A stretch of 64,000 nucleotides of DNA from Thermoguttaceae bacterium (GCA_025060325.1 JANXBW010000003.1:124001-188000), one strand, 5' to 3'; shown: positions 16,625 to 26,090, numbered from the stretch's first letter. Made by a program: numbers and translations. The notes: a model not told the origin generated them from the sequence alone.

Positions 16625-18520
16625 ATGTCGCGCGTGTTGAGTGCCCCGTCATCGACAATGAAGAAAAGCACGCCTCCGGGGGTTAGGGCCAACAGCGCCT
16701 GCGCCACAGAAAGCTCTCCCCCGGTCCAAGTTAAGGCCGTGATGGAAGAAGGCACCTGGAATCTCTCGGTCCAAATACTTCCTCCTACCGCTGGCTACTT
16801 GTTGCAAATTTCATGCAATGGCGAGCCGGCTACCCCGATCGTCCATCAATCGGGGTCGTGCACCATCAAACAATTGCCGGTGATCGTATCGCTCCGCAGC
16901 CGAGAAAACCCCCAGCAAGTTCTTTGGGAGTCGGTTTTGCCGCCCTCTGACGAGCAATATCTGGTGCTTGAGCTAACAAGCGACTATCAGGCGGTCTTGA
17001 GACCGGAGTCTCTGTGCAAAGGTAACTGCCTGATACTGGCACCTGAAGACTCCACGATCACCCAAGGATGCCCAGGCATCCACGTAATTAGCCGGGAACC
17101 CACCGCCATTGACGGCTGGGTCGCGTACCGGGCGGTTGTTCCCGAGTCCCTCGCTCGCGGAATAGCGGCTAGCGCCGGAGTAACCCGCTCGCGTTTTCAC
17201 CGCACAGCAGGCAACAACCGCCTGAGCATCCGGTCGCCAAGAAGACGAGTAAGATTCAGGATCCAGGGAAAATCTGAGTTTGTGTTGATCGACGGAGAGC
17301 GCCTTCAGATCAACTTCAATTCCTCCAACTGGAAGACGTTAACCCTTTTTTGTCTCCCTTTCGGCCGCAAGGGAGTCTCGGAGGAACGCCTTATCGAGGC
17401 GCCCACGGCCCGCACTGTCCCGGAAGCAATTGCTGATGTTCTCCAACGCCATGGACCAGGTTACTACTGGTTGGGGCTAAGCGGTATACCGATCGGGAGT
17501 GAGAAAGAGGTATCCCCTTCGTTCCGCGTGGTGTACTTACCTTGCATCCATGGCATCGAGTTGGATGTGAATTCTCAATTGGCTTGTGCCGAATGGGACT
17601 ATCCTCTTTGTTTGGTCATTAATCATGACCCCTGCGTGCGCGTGCGTAGCTCCGATAATTACAAGGTGGTAGCGGAAAAAAACATCACCAAAATTCTTGT
17701 GCGGGCAAACCGGCGAGTTCAAAAGGTAGCGATTACTATTGAAGATACTCATTCGACCCTTCTTCCACCTGTCACAATTCATGTCAAGGTGGGGCGATTC
17801 TGGTGGGCCCTCGGCACCGAAGAGCGGCCGACTGAGGAATGGAATTTTCGCCCCATAAAGTTGCCAATTGAAAAGCTGATCGCGGGATCGCGTGAGGGCT
17901 TGTGGATTCGCTTGCCCGAATACGAACGAACGCGAATTGCCCAGTTGTGTCTAGAAACAAAAGATGGGCAGGTCATCTGTAAAGAGCGTGTCAACCCTCG
18001 AGAAGAGGTTTTTTTCCCTTTCCGCAATCTAGAACATTTGAACGACCCCTCGGATCCTTACGACGATTTGATCTATTTGCGTGTGATCTATCGCAAGAAG
18101 TGGAGGTTTCCCAATCTGCGGGCGGCCATAGGTTGGGTCGAGGCGCGATACAGGTGTAAAACATGCACAAATGTCTTTCCCAGCCGGGAAGAGGTAGTCG
18201 ATCACATCCGCGCCGCACACCGTGACGCTTTTTTTCGCGACTCGGTTACCATCCCCAGTCGCTTGTACGTGTGTGTGCAGTGCGGAAAATTCGCCACCGA
18301 GTCCCAAAGCGAATTGGACGAACACTTCAAGAATCAATGTCGTCAAAAGCGACAACGGATTGTCACTGATCCTGAGGAAATTTCGACCCTACTGAGGACC
18401 CTACCGGGTGCTCGTCGCCAGTGTACCTTGTGTAACAAAGTTGTCAAAGATCCAGATACGCATTTAATGGAGCACATACACACACTCTATGAAGTGATTG
18501 GCACCTCCGGGGATACGTGA
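16625..18520 (+). CDS. Unknown beta-rich protein with three C-terminal C2H2-like zinc fingers
   Basis: 631 aa from ATG 16625, with GGAGGG about 7 nt upstream. The N-terminal ~480 residues are rich in alternating beta segments with no family I recognise. Three finger-like motifs follow: Cys511-X2-Cys514-X12-His527-X4-His532, a textbook C2H2; Cys550-X2-Cys553-X13-His567-X4-Cys572; and Cys600-X2-Cys603 with His613, His617 and His619. Classical C2H2 fingers are uncommon in bacteria and suggest nucleic-acid or protein binding. The gene is followed after 90 bp by a DUF1998-type helicase on the same strand, so the two probably form one operon in which this protein may recognise the target. Function is inferred from context only. 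Confidence 0.8.
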   Translation: MSRVLSAPSSTMKKSTPPGVRANSACATESSPPVQVKAVMEEGTWNLSVQILPPTAGYLLQISCNGEPATPIVHQSGSCTIKQLPVIVSLRSRENPQQVLWESVLPPSDEQYLVLELTSDYQAVLRPESLCKGNCLILAPEDSTITQGCPGIHVISREPTAIDGWVAYRAVVPESLARGIAASAGVTRSRFHRTAGNNRLSIRSPRRRVRFRIQGKSEFVLIDGERLQINFNSSNWKTLTLFCLPFGRKGVSEERLIEAPTARTVPEAIADVLQRHGPGYYWLGLSGIPIGSEKEVSPSFRVVYLPCIHGIELDVNSQLACAEWDYPLCLVINHDPCVRVRSSDNYKVVAEKNITKILVRANRRVQKVAITIEDTHSTLLPPVTIHVKVGRFWWALGTEERPTEEWNFRPIKLPIEKLIAGSREGLWIRLPEYERTRIAQLCLETKDGQVICKERVNPREEVFFPFRNLEHLNDPSDPYDDLIYLRVIYRKKWRFPNLRAAIGWVEARYRCKTCTNVFPSREEVVDHIRAAHRDAFFRDSVTIPSRLYVCVQCGKFATESQSELDEHFKNQCRQKRQRIVTDPEEISTLLRTLPGARRQCTLCNKVVKDPDTHLMEHIHTLYEVIGTSGDT

Positions 18521-18610
18521 GCAGCGCGTCTATCAAGCGTTCTTATTCCGTACGCCTGTGCCAGGTTCAATCGGTTGCGGATTATATTCGGATGATGGAG
18601 GGGCATCACG

Positions 18611-21600
18611 ATGAGATACTACCAAGTTGCCCAAGAAGTCGTACGACGTTATAGGCAGTATCTTTTGTCGACCTTCGCTTTCCGCGATCCGGAGCTGCGC
18701 CAGGCATTTGAGCGGGCATTGGAGACAGAGTCTCTGGCCAAAGGGCCATTTGTGGAGGCCACCCCAAACTTTGTCCGCGGGTGCACTGCTGCGCAACTTC
18801 TGAGGGAGCTCCTCGGACCCGAGGCGGATCCAGGGTTTATTTCCGCCCTGGGGGAAGACCGCAGACTTTACCAACACCAAGAGCAGGCCATCCGTGCTGT
18901 GTGTGCCGGTCGCAATGTAGTCGTAGCCACTGGGACAGCAAGTGGCAAGACCGAGGCTTTTCTTTTCCCCATCCTCATTGAGCTTTATCGTCAACATTGC
19001 CGGGGGAAGCTCGGGCCCGGAGTGCGGGCGTTGATCCTTTATCCGATGAACGCCTTAGCCTATGATCAACGCGAGCGGCTACGGCGATTGGCCCGTCGAC
19101 TGCTGGAGGCGAAAAGTCCCTTCCGCTTCACCTTTGGCCAGTATGTGGGCGATACTCCCGAAAACGAGAAAGACTCTGGTGGCGAAGAGCTCCAGATACA
19201 TCGGGAGCAACTCGGTCATACTCTCATTAAGGACGGCCGAGTTGTCCACGGCGAAATGATCTTCCGCGACGAGATGCGCCGCAATCCCCCGCATATTTTG
19301 TTGACCAACTACTCAATGCTTGAATATCTGCTTCTGCGTCCAGCCGATAGTCCCTTTTTCGATCGCGACGGCGCCCGCTGGTGGTCGTTCATCGTCCTCG
19401 ATGAGGCCCACCAATACCGCGGCGCCCGCGGCGGCGAAATGGCCATGCTTTTGCGCCGTCTGAAGCAACGCCTGCGGGAGTCTCACCAGAGCGTGCAATT
19501 TCAATGCATCGCCACGAGTGCCTCGCTTGCCGAAGGTCACGCAGCCCGGAAATCCGTCGCCGAATTTGCGGTAAAACTATTTGGAGAATCGTTTCAAGAA
19601 GCGGATGTCATCCTGGGAGAAAGCCAGCCCCTTCCCCTACCCCCAGATAAGCAGTTGTTGAGCGAGGATTACCAGCTCCTCGAAGCTATTGTCAACGGCT
19701 CGGCGAACGGTAGCTGCCAGGATCTTGCCCGGCTGTGTGCCAGACTGGGGATTGAGCTTCCGGAGGATTCGGCCCCGGAGGTGCGGGTAGGCCGGATCCT
19801 TCTCCAAGACCGGCGGATGTGGGAGCTTCGCAACCGACTGGAGGCCGAACCCGTAGATTTCCGCCAGTTGGCAGATTCCCTTTTCCCAGAAATCCCCGAG
19901 GAATCCCGGAGTGAGTCGCTCGAACGGCTCATTCACTTAGCCGTACGCTCTCTCGATCCTCAGTCCCATGCCCCGCTTTTGGCAGCGCGATTCCACTTGT
20001 TTATCCGTGCGCTGGAGGGGGCATACGTCGCGACTTACCCTCAAAAGCGTCTGACCTTATCGAAAGGGGGAGGCGAAACAGGCGGGGTCTTTTTCGAGGT
20101 GGCCGTGTGCACCGAATGTGGGCAACATTACTTCGTGGGAAAACAAGACCCGGAGACCAAGAAATTTATGGAAGCAGTCCGTGACCCCGCCCTTAGTGAC
20201 TTCGGGTTGACTTACTTGTGCCCTGAGGATGCATTTCGAGTAGACGTCGACGAAAGCCTTGATGCGTCGCTGGAAAAGGGCAAGGCTCCTTCGGTAAAAG
20301 CGGAAGATGACGAGAAGCAACTCTGGAAGCCCGCGGTCCTTTGCGGAAAATGCGGCTACCTCCAGGAAGCAGAACAGGGGGACTGCCTGTGTCCTTCGGA
20401 AACTGAAATCCGCGTTCGTGCCTTGAAGCTTACCCCCGAGGACTACCTAAATAAACAAAGAAAGCTCCGTGCCTGTCCCGTGTGTGGCGCAGTTGGCACA
20501 AGAACCGAACCGATCCGTGAATTTGTCCACGGAAGTGACGGTCCGCACGCAGTGATCGCCACAGCACTCTACCAATTTCTCCCACCGGATCGACGGAAAG
20601 TCCTCGCTTTTGCTGATAGTCGACAGGAGGCAGCCTTTTTTGCCTGCTACTTAGACCACTCGTACGAAACGCTCTACGAGCGAAATTTGCTCTACAGAGC
20701 TTTGGCAACATTCGTGGACGCGGGAATGACGCAAGTGAGCCTTCAAACCTTGGCAGATCGGGCCATCCAGGAGTTTTCTCAACTCTGGGAGTTTAAACCC
20801 TCCGAAGATGACAGTAGCCGCAAGAAAAGGATTTGGCGGGCGATTTATCGCGAGCTGATCACGTCCGACCGTCGCCTTTCTCTAGCCGGTGTCGGACGGG
20901 TGCGCTGGAGCGTGGACCTCCCCAAGGCAGTGCAAGAGGTGCTGGAGAAAAGGGCCAAAGATTTTGACCCCATTCCTCCACAGGAGCTTGCTCAGCTTAT
21001 CCAGCAAATCGTTCTTCTTGTTTGTCAACACCGAGCAATCGAACTTCGTGTCCCACGACAGGTAGCGCTCAGTTGGAACGACCTCGATATCATAGGCAAT
21101 CAATGTTGGTACAAGATTGGGAGGCCTCATGGCGACCGAAGGGTGCGGAGCTGGGACGGTGACAAATCGCCGATTGTTGACTATCTGATCCGGATCCTCC
21201 AGGCTTGTGGTGGCCCGGTCAACGGTTCGGCATATTTGAAGCAGGCTCAAGAAATTGCCCGAAATGTCTGGGAGCTGTTGACGCGCACCCCCGGGGGAAC
21301 TTATCGACTGCAAGATCTGGTTCTTGTTCGGGCCAACCAGGGAGTGCGAGTAAACCCGGATTGGATCCGAATAGAAGCCGTTCAAATAGGCCAAACCCTT
21401 TTCCGCTGCGAGACCTGTGCGCGGATTGCCGGTTTTTCCGTGCAAGCGACTTGTCCTCGAAAGGGCTGTCCCGGACCCTTGCGACCCATTGGTATCGATG
21501 AACTGGCAACAAACCACTACTGGCAAATCTACCAGGCCGATCTGCCAGGACGTCTGCGGGTGGAAGAACACACGGCCCAACTGGAAACAACAGTGGCACG

Positions 21601-23485
21601 CTCTTTCCAGGAAGATTTCCAGCACGGGAGGATTCACGTCCTCAGTTGCTCAACCACCTTTGAGGTGGGCGTGGATTTAGGCGATTTGGATGTCGTATTC
21701 CTCCGAAATGTCCCCCCGGAAAGTTTCAATTATGCCCAGCGAGTGGGACGCGCAGGGCGACGAAGCGGCTATCCGGGACTGGCTGTCACCTTCTGTGGAC
21801 GAAGGTCTCACGACATCTATCACTTCTATCGTCCGCAAGCCATGCTCCGCGGTCGCACGGCAAGCCCGGTGCTATGGCTGGAAAGCCCCCGACTGGTCGC
21901 GCGACATATGACTGCTGTCGCACTCTCGGCCTTTTTCCGCAAGAACCCCGATCGCTTCGGCAAGCTCGTCGATTTCTTCAAAGATCTCAAAAGACCATCT
22001 GCCGCCAAGGCGTTACTCGATTTCTGTCAGAAGAACCCGCAGGCCCTTCGAGAGCATCTCAAAGCCGTTGTGCCATCTCAGCTTCACAAGGTGTTGGGCT
22101 TGACCGACAACCGATGGCCCCATTTGATTGCCGGAAAGGGCTTTACCGTCATGGGACGGCCGGTTCGAAACTTGGTCGATGCGGAGTGGGAACTCGCTGC
22201 CGATTGGGTCGCGCTTACGCAATTCCAAAAAGCTGCCACAGATGCCGGAAGGTGGAAGCAAGCCCAGTGGGCGGAAGAGCGCCAGAGGACCATTGCCAAC
22301 ACGGATATCCTTACGTTCCTCTCGCGGAAAGGCGTGATCCCCAAGTATGGTTTTCCCGTGGACGTTGTTGGCCTCGATCTGATCGACTCTCTTAGCACCG
22401 ATGTCATCCTCGAGCGAGATTTATCTCTTGCGATCGCGGAATTTGCGCCGGGAGCCACGGTCATTGCCAACAAAAAAGAGTGGACCTCTCTGGGACTGAA
22501 AGTTGTGCCCGAAAAGACTTGGCCTATCTATCGCTACCAGAAAAACTCAGCGGACGGCTCGTTCCAGCGAGTCCCCAAGGAGGAGCAAACAAGTGGAGGC
22601 CCGGGTTCGCCGTCACTTCGCTTGCAATACATAGAGCCTATCTTTGGCTTTGTGGGCAAACAGGAAGGGGAAAGGCCTGTGGTACGGCCGCCCCGACTCT
22701 TCGTGACCCGACCCTATTTTGTGGACTTCTATTCAATCGGCACTCGCCCCGGCGAGGTGAGCGGCACCGCCCAGTGCTTGCCCAACGAGCACGACTTTGG
22801 GAGCGTTCGCATCAAGGAGGTTTGCCCCGGCAGCTTGGTCATCTTGTGTGAAGGTTTTCGTGGGAATGGGTTCCTTATCTGTCGAGATTGTGGCGCGGGA
22901 TTCGCCCAAGCGCCCGATCACCAGCACTCGACCCCGCTTGGCTCGAAGTGCGAGGGGATCCCCGAACGGTTTGCGCTCGGTCACGAACTCATTACGGATG
23001 TTCTCCATATTCAGTTTACATTGCCGGCGGCACCGGCCAACGGCTCGCCGCGCGGCTTGGCGGAAAGCCTTGCTGCGGCAATCTTGGAGGCCGCCTCCGA
23101 CATCCTGGAAGTGCCTTCAAACGAACTTGGCGTTACCATCTCTAGCCCCGGCAGCGGTTGGCAGGTGCCGGCCATCGTCCTTTACGACAACGTACCCGGG
23201 GGAGCGGGTTTGGTGGCGGCCCTTCAAACATTTTCAAAAATCCGAACCTTGTTGGAAGAAGCTCGCGCCCGACTTGACGGGTCTTGCGGCTGCCATCCAG
23301 AGACAAGTTGTTACGGTTGTCTGCGAAGCTACCGAAACCAGTACGCCCATCACCTGCTCAAACGGGGTCCCGCCTACGAGTATCTCTCGGATGTGTTGAC
23401 GAATTTGAACCCCGCCCCGGAGGCAGCAGGCTCCCCAACTTCGCAACCCACTCAGGCTTCTATCCCTCGGCCGTCCTATCTCTAG
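18611..23485 (+). CDS. Large DEAD/DEAH helicase with DUF1998/MrfA-like Cys cluster
   Basis: 1,624 aa; ATG with GGAGGGG about 8 nt upstream. Superfamily 2 motifs are complete: Walker A GTASGKT (~108-114), PTRELA-equivalent LILYPMNALAYDQ, DEAH (~264-267), TSAS motif III, FEVGVDLGDLDVV motif V and QRVGRAGRRSG motif VI (~1043). Several CXXC knuckles occur in the middle (CTECGQHYF, CGKCGY, CPVCG, CETCARI). The C terminus has the four-cysteine cluster of the DUF1998/MrfA group, CGCHPETSCYGCLRSYRNQ (~1558). The layout matches COG1205 (YprA-like) helicases, which act in DNA repair (MrfA) and occur in phage-defence loci (DrmA/DrmB, Druantia DruE). The length and the zinc-finger partner suggest a defence role over housekeeping repair, but that is inference. 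Confidence 0.9.
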   Translation: MRYYQVAQEVVRRYRQYLLSTFAFRDPELRQAFERALETESLAKGPFVEATPNFVRGCTAAQLLRELLGPEADPGFISALGEDRRLYQHQEQAIRAVCAGRNVVVATGTASGKTEAFLFPILIELYRQHCRGKLGPGVRALILYPMNALAYDQRERLRRLARRLLEAKSPFRFTFGQYVGDTPENEKDSGGEELQIHREQLGHTLIKDGRVVHGEMIFRDEMRRNPPHILLTNYSMLEYLLLRPADSPFFDRDGARWWSFIVLDEAHQYRGARGGEMAMLLRRLKQRLRESHQSVQFQCIATSASLAEGHAARKSVAEFAVKLFGESFQEADVILGESQPLPLPPDKQLLSEDYQLLEAIVNGSANGSCQDLARLCARLGIELPEDSAPEVRVGRILLQDRRMWELRNRLEAEPVDFRQLADSLFPEIPEESRSESLERLIHLAVRSLDPQSHAPLLAARFHLFIRALEGAYVATYPQKRLTLSKGGGETGGVFFEVAVCTECGQHYFVGKQDPETKKFMEAVRDPALSDFGLTYLCPEDAFRVDVDESLDASLEKGKAPSVKAEDDEKQLWKPAVLCGKCGYLQEAEQGDCLCPSETEIRVRALKLTPEDYLNKQRKLRACPVCGAVGTRTEPIREFVHGSDGPHAVIATALYQFLPPDRRKVLAFADSRQEAAFFACYLDHSYETLYERNLLYRALATFVDAGMTQVSLQTLADRAIQEFSQLWEFKPSEDDSSRKKRIWRAIYRELITSDRRLSLAGVGRVRWSVDLPKAVQEVLEKRAKDFDPIPPQELAQLIQQIVLLVCQHRAIELRVPRQVALSWNDLDIIGNQCWYKIGRPHGDRRVRSWDGDKSPIVDYLIRILQACGGPVNGSAYLKQAQEIARNVWELLTRTPGGTYRLQDLVLVRANQGVRVNPDWIRIEAVQIGQTLFRCETCARIAGFSVQATCPRKGCPGPLRPIGIDELATNHYWQIYQADLPGRLRVEEHTAQLETTVARSFQEDFQHGRIHVLSCSTTFEVGVDLGDLDVVFLRNVPPESFNYAQRVGRAGRRSGYPGLAVTFCGRRSHDIYHFYRPQAMLRGRTASPVLWLESPRLVARHMTAVALSAFFRKNPDRFGKLVDFFKDLKRPSAAKALLDFCQKNPQALREHLKAVVPSQLHKVLGLTDNRWPHLIAGKGFTVMGRPVRNLVDAEWELAADWVALTQFQKAATDAGRWKQAQWAEERQRTIANTDILTFLSRKGVIPKYGFPVDVVGLDLIDSLSTDVILERDLSLAIAEFAPGATVIANKKEWTSLGLKVVPEKTWPIYRYQKNSADGSFQRVPKEEQTSGGPGSPSLRLQYIEPIFGFVGKQEGERPVVRPPRLFVTRPYFVDFYSIGTRPGEVSGTAQCLPNEHDFGSVRIKEVCPGSLVILCEGFRGNGFLICRDCGAGFAQAPDHQHSTPLGSKCEGIPERFALGHELITDVLHIQFTLPAAPANGSPRGLAESLAAAILEAASDILEVPSNELGVTISSPGSGWQVPAIVLYDNVPGGAGLVAALQTFSKIRTLLEEARARLDGSCGCHPETSCYGCLRSYRNQYAHHLLKRGPAYEYLSDVLTNLNPAPEAAGSPTSQPTQASIPRPSYL

Positions 23486-23489
23486 AGGT

Positions 23490-23924
23490 TTACTTCGGTG
23501 GGGGAGGCTGGGAACCGAGGGTCCAGGGTGTGGGCAGCTCCAGGAGCTCCTCGTTGGCGCCAGGCCGCGGATCGCTCGGCGGCACCGGTACCGGCGCCGG
23601 CACTTGGCCAGAAGTCAACACCTCGCGGCGAAGGAAAAGCATTCGAGGATACACCGGCTGCTTGCCCCGAGGAGTAGGCACGACAATCTCGAATTCGAAC
23701 GGAACCTGATCGATCACCTTTTGCACCACAACGGGCTGGTCGGACCAGCGAGCATAGTGTGCCCGAGCAATCTCCGCACCTGCCGCACAAATCTCTTCCG
23801 GCGTTCTCCAATTAGCCTTGCCACTTACGATTTCGAACCGGTTGTTTTTGAAATACCAAACCTTGCGAGCATCGTCGAAAACGATCGCCTCCGTTACTAA
23901 CCGGGGATTGGCCTTGCTGTCCAC
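23490..23924 (-). CDS. Hypothetical protein, possibly 5'-damaged lipoprotein
   Basis: 144 aa from GTG 23924, which has no ribosome binding site. Reading further upstream in frame gives AFSACTIASE, a lipobox-like FSAC, preceded after three codons by an in-frame TAA. The original start may therefore have been lost. The body (VFDDARKVWYFKNNRFEIV; HYARWSDQPVVVQKVIDQV; FEFEIVVPTPRGKQPVYP) looks like real protein; the C terminus is Pro-rich. Family not recognised. It converges on the helicase gene with only 4 bp between stop codons. Confidence 0.55.
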   Translation of the reverse strand: MDSKANPRLVTEAIVFDDARKVWYFKNNRFEIVSGKANWRTPEEICAAGAEIARAHYARWSDQPVVVQKVIDQVPFEFEIVVPTPRGKQPVYPRMLFLRREVLTSGQVPAPVPVPPSDPRPGANEELLELPTPWTLGSQPPPPK

Positions 23925-24499
23925 CTCGGAGGCAATAGTGCAAGCGGAAAAAGCTTAAAGATCAGACGTCCGTGTATAAAAGTTCAAAAACGTGTGGACC
24001 CAGTGCTGACGGTTGGCGAAGAAGACCTCCACCGTCATACGTCCGGGACTATTCCAGCCGCGATAGCGCTAGCGATAACCGGCAGCATCGAAAAGCCAAT
24101 ATCCCATGTCCCTGCCGCAGAGTGACGATCAGTACACTTGGAACAATTTCAGCGCGCAAATGAGCCGCCTTTCCGTCGGATACGCATGATGATAAATGAG
24201 ATAGCGACAGACGCTGTACAGAACGATCATCCGCTATTCGTCGCTGCGGCAACCGCCCGTCACCGACTCGACCAAGCTCTAAGGACGAACAATTCGGTGG
24301 CGGAACACACAGAAATTCGATGTTCTCCACGACCGGCGGTTGTTCGACCACGTGCCCGCGGCAAAAAGCCTTTGGTTGGCCGAAAGGATACTGCCCCGAG
24401 CAGGCCCACCACCTCGGGCAGCTGAGGAGCACCGACGCGACACTCACCACAACGCCTTTCTCCAGAGCCAGGGCCGACACCAGCGGACAAGCCTAAAGC
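23925..24499. other. Non-coding region left of transposase remnant B
   Basis: About 575 bp without a supported gene. Leftward frames through this stretch may be remains of the C-terminal part of the transposase, but no catalytic motif can be recognised. Confidence 0.35.
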
Positions 24500-24885
24500 G
24501 GACAAGCGTAAAATCGCAGGGCGTTTTCTCCACGAGCCACCCCAGCACCCACGCCAGCCACACTGGCAAGAGCTAGGGCTGTCATGATTGGCTCCCCCAA
24601 GGCTTGTGCCACACCCCCTTGGCGAAACACTTAATTGACGCGAAAGATGGTGCTGGAACTGATCTGAAAATGCTCGGTGATCCATCGGGAGCTGCATCCC
24701 GCCTGGAGCAAAAGCAGCACCAAGGCCAGTTGCACCTCGCGGTCGCGACGAACGATCTGGAGCCCGATCTGCCCTTCTTCGGGCAAACGACACTTTGTGG
24801 GTACTACATTCCGTGGCTCGGCTTCCCAGTCTCTTAGCCTTTTTCCAAGTAGTGCGACCCCCACCCAGGGCCAAGGTTTGTTGTT
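24500..24885 (-). pseudogene. Decayed transposase remnant, copy B
   Basis: On the minus strand an N-terminal HTH reads clearly: CRLPEEGQIGLQIVRRDREV, QLALVLLLLQAG, SSRWITEHFQISSSTIFRV. An in-frame TAA follows, and then VFRQGGVAQALGE, the usual continuation of an IS630-like HTH module, before the frame degenerates. It is the better preserved of two homologous loci (the other is at 7868-8235). No terminal inverted repeats could be assigned with confidence. Confidence 0.6.
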
Positions 24886-25150
24886 TGACAATACCGAGTT
24901 ACGCTACCAGCGCTCTCCTTTCAGCCCGGAGCAATTTAGCGCGCAAATATCATCGCTCTGCTGATGATTGCATTTTGGGTCGTGATTACCGTTTGGGTCC
25001 CCGGGGCGTGGAATAAACGTGCTGCTAACCACGGTGCGCGCCACGAAAGGGAATCGAGTTCTTTGATTCCGCATTGCCGCCGGGATCAGTGGCCCGATTG
25101 GGCAGGGTGCCTTGCCAAACGGAGCGGAAAGCAGTAATTTTTTGACTGTG

Positions 25151-25195
25151 GGAGGTTAGCACCGCCGGTTTGCCAGGCCGGCAAGTGCCGCCTCC
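25151..25195 (+). ncRNA. Structured leader hairpin upstream of rpsU
   Basis: Three nested perfect helices: GGAGG(25151-25155)/CCTCC(25191-25195), GCAC(25159-25162)/GTGC(25185-25188) and GCCGG(25164-25168)/CCGGC(25178-25182), with a 9-nt loop. The stem ends 84 bp before the rpsU start and has no T tract after it, so it is not a standard terminator. Autoregulatory leaders are common in ribosomal protein genes. A 5'-UTR regulatory structure is my inference. Confidence 0.5.
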
Positions 25196-25279
25196 TGGTA
25201 AGGTCGTTTGAGGTTGGTTTCAGCTGGGCGCTATTGAAGAGGAGTCCGATCGGGCACAAGAAGTTTAAAGGAGGTGTGA

Positions 25280-25477
25280 GTGGTTAAGCTGATATTACGT
25301 GAAGGCGAATCGATTCAGGAGGCTTTAAGAAGATTCCGCAAATTAGTTGAGCGAAGTGGCATCAAGAAGGAAATGCGGCGGCGCGAGTACTATGAGAAGC
25401 CGAGCGAAATCAAACGCCGGGCTCGGCTGAGGGCGGAGCGGCGGGCGCGTCGCCAGCAACAGTTGGCGTCCATGTAA
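25280..25477 (+). CDS. rpsU: 30S ribosomal protein bS21
   Basis: 65 aa, the usual S21 length. Start GTG 25280 with a strong AAGGAGGTG about 5 nt upstream. The protein begins [19 protein letters not shown] and continues [20 protein letters not shown] with the basic Arg-rich C terminus of the family. S21 binds the platform of the small subunit near the anti-Shine-Dalgarno region and promotes initiation. The gene is monocistronic here. It has a structured leader at 25151-25195 and an inverted repeat GCCGGG/CCCGGC at 25495-25519 just after the stop codon. Confidence 0.95.
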   Translation: MVKLILREGESIQEALRRFRKLVERSGIKKEMRRREYYEKPSEIKRRARLRAERRARRQQQLASM

Positions 25478-26090
25478 AGGGATCAACTCACGCTGCCGGG
25501 TGTTTGGGAGATTCCCGGCGCTTAATCCGCTGCGTGGCGGGGCTTCGATCGCTAGGCCCGACGGACATAGCCCGTAAGGGCGGCCCTGAACGAATTCTTG
25601 GTAGTGACTACGTTAGGTCGTGAGTTTTCTTGCTTCTCTTCGATCCCCGCCCGGAATGGCTCACACCCGTCCGGTTCCCGGGAGATTTGCTTCTGACCTT
25701 CCCGAGCCATAAGGCCCTCACATACTACCCCGATCGGTCTATGTTGCCAGTTTTCCCTTCCATCACTTCCCGATAAGTGAATCTGTGTGATCTGAAGCTG
25801 CCGGCTCCGACCTGTCCTCGGTATTACCCCTGGAGGTGCCACGCTTTGCAGTCGCGCAAGACCTAGCGCGGTCGGCTCCGAGTGTCATCGGAATTCCTTC
25901 TAGCGATTTAAAACCATCATTCCGCCGGGGTTTCCTGACTGATGCAGATGACAGGAGCAATCTCGCTGGGGAGGATCACTTTCCAGTCAGTGAGGAGGGC
26001 GATCTTCCAGTCAGTCCGGTGCAGCCCTACGAGTGAAAGAGGTTTGGGGCTTGCGGGTTCCCTTTCAAGATCAAAAACGGCGGAAACTGA
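25478..26090. other. Intergenic region after rpsU
   Basis: 613 bp. The stem GCCGGG(25495-25500)/CCCGGC(25514-25519) may help end rpsU transcription, though no T tract follows. A short imperfect repeat (CTTTCCAGTCAGT / CTTCCAGTCAGT) lies near 25980-26015. A 96-codon leftward frame at 25552-25842 has no known domain and no start signal. No gene is called. Confidence 0.4.

Noticed and set aside
20882-21637. 251-codon leftward frame inside the helicase gene
   Set aside because: Shadow of a strongly supported coding sequence on the plus strand.
16625-23485. Assignment as DISARM or Druantia
   Set aside because: No methyltransferase, PLD-nuclease or recognised Druantia partner genes are present; only the helicase family is shared.
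25151-25195. tRNA or terminator interpretation of the rpsU leader hairpin
   Set aside because: There is a single nested stem, with no D/T arms, CCA end or following T tract.
25552-25842. 96-codon leftward frame downstream of rpsU
   Set aside because: No ribosome site, no known domain and no repeat partner in the window; kept only as part of the intergenic description.
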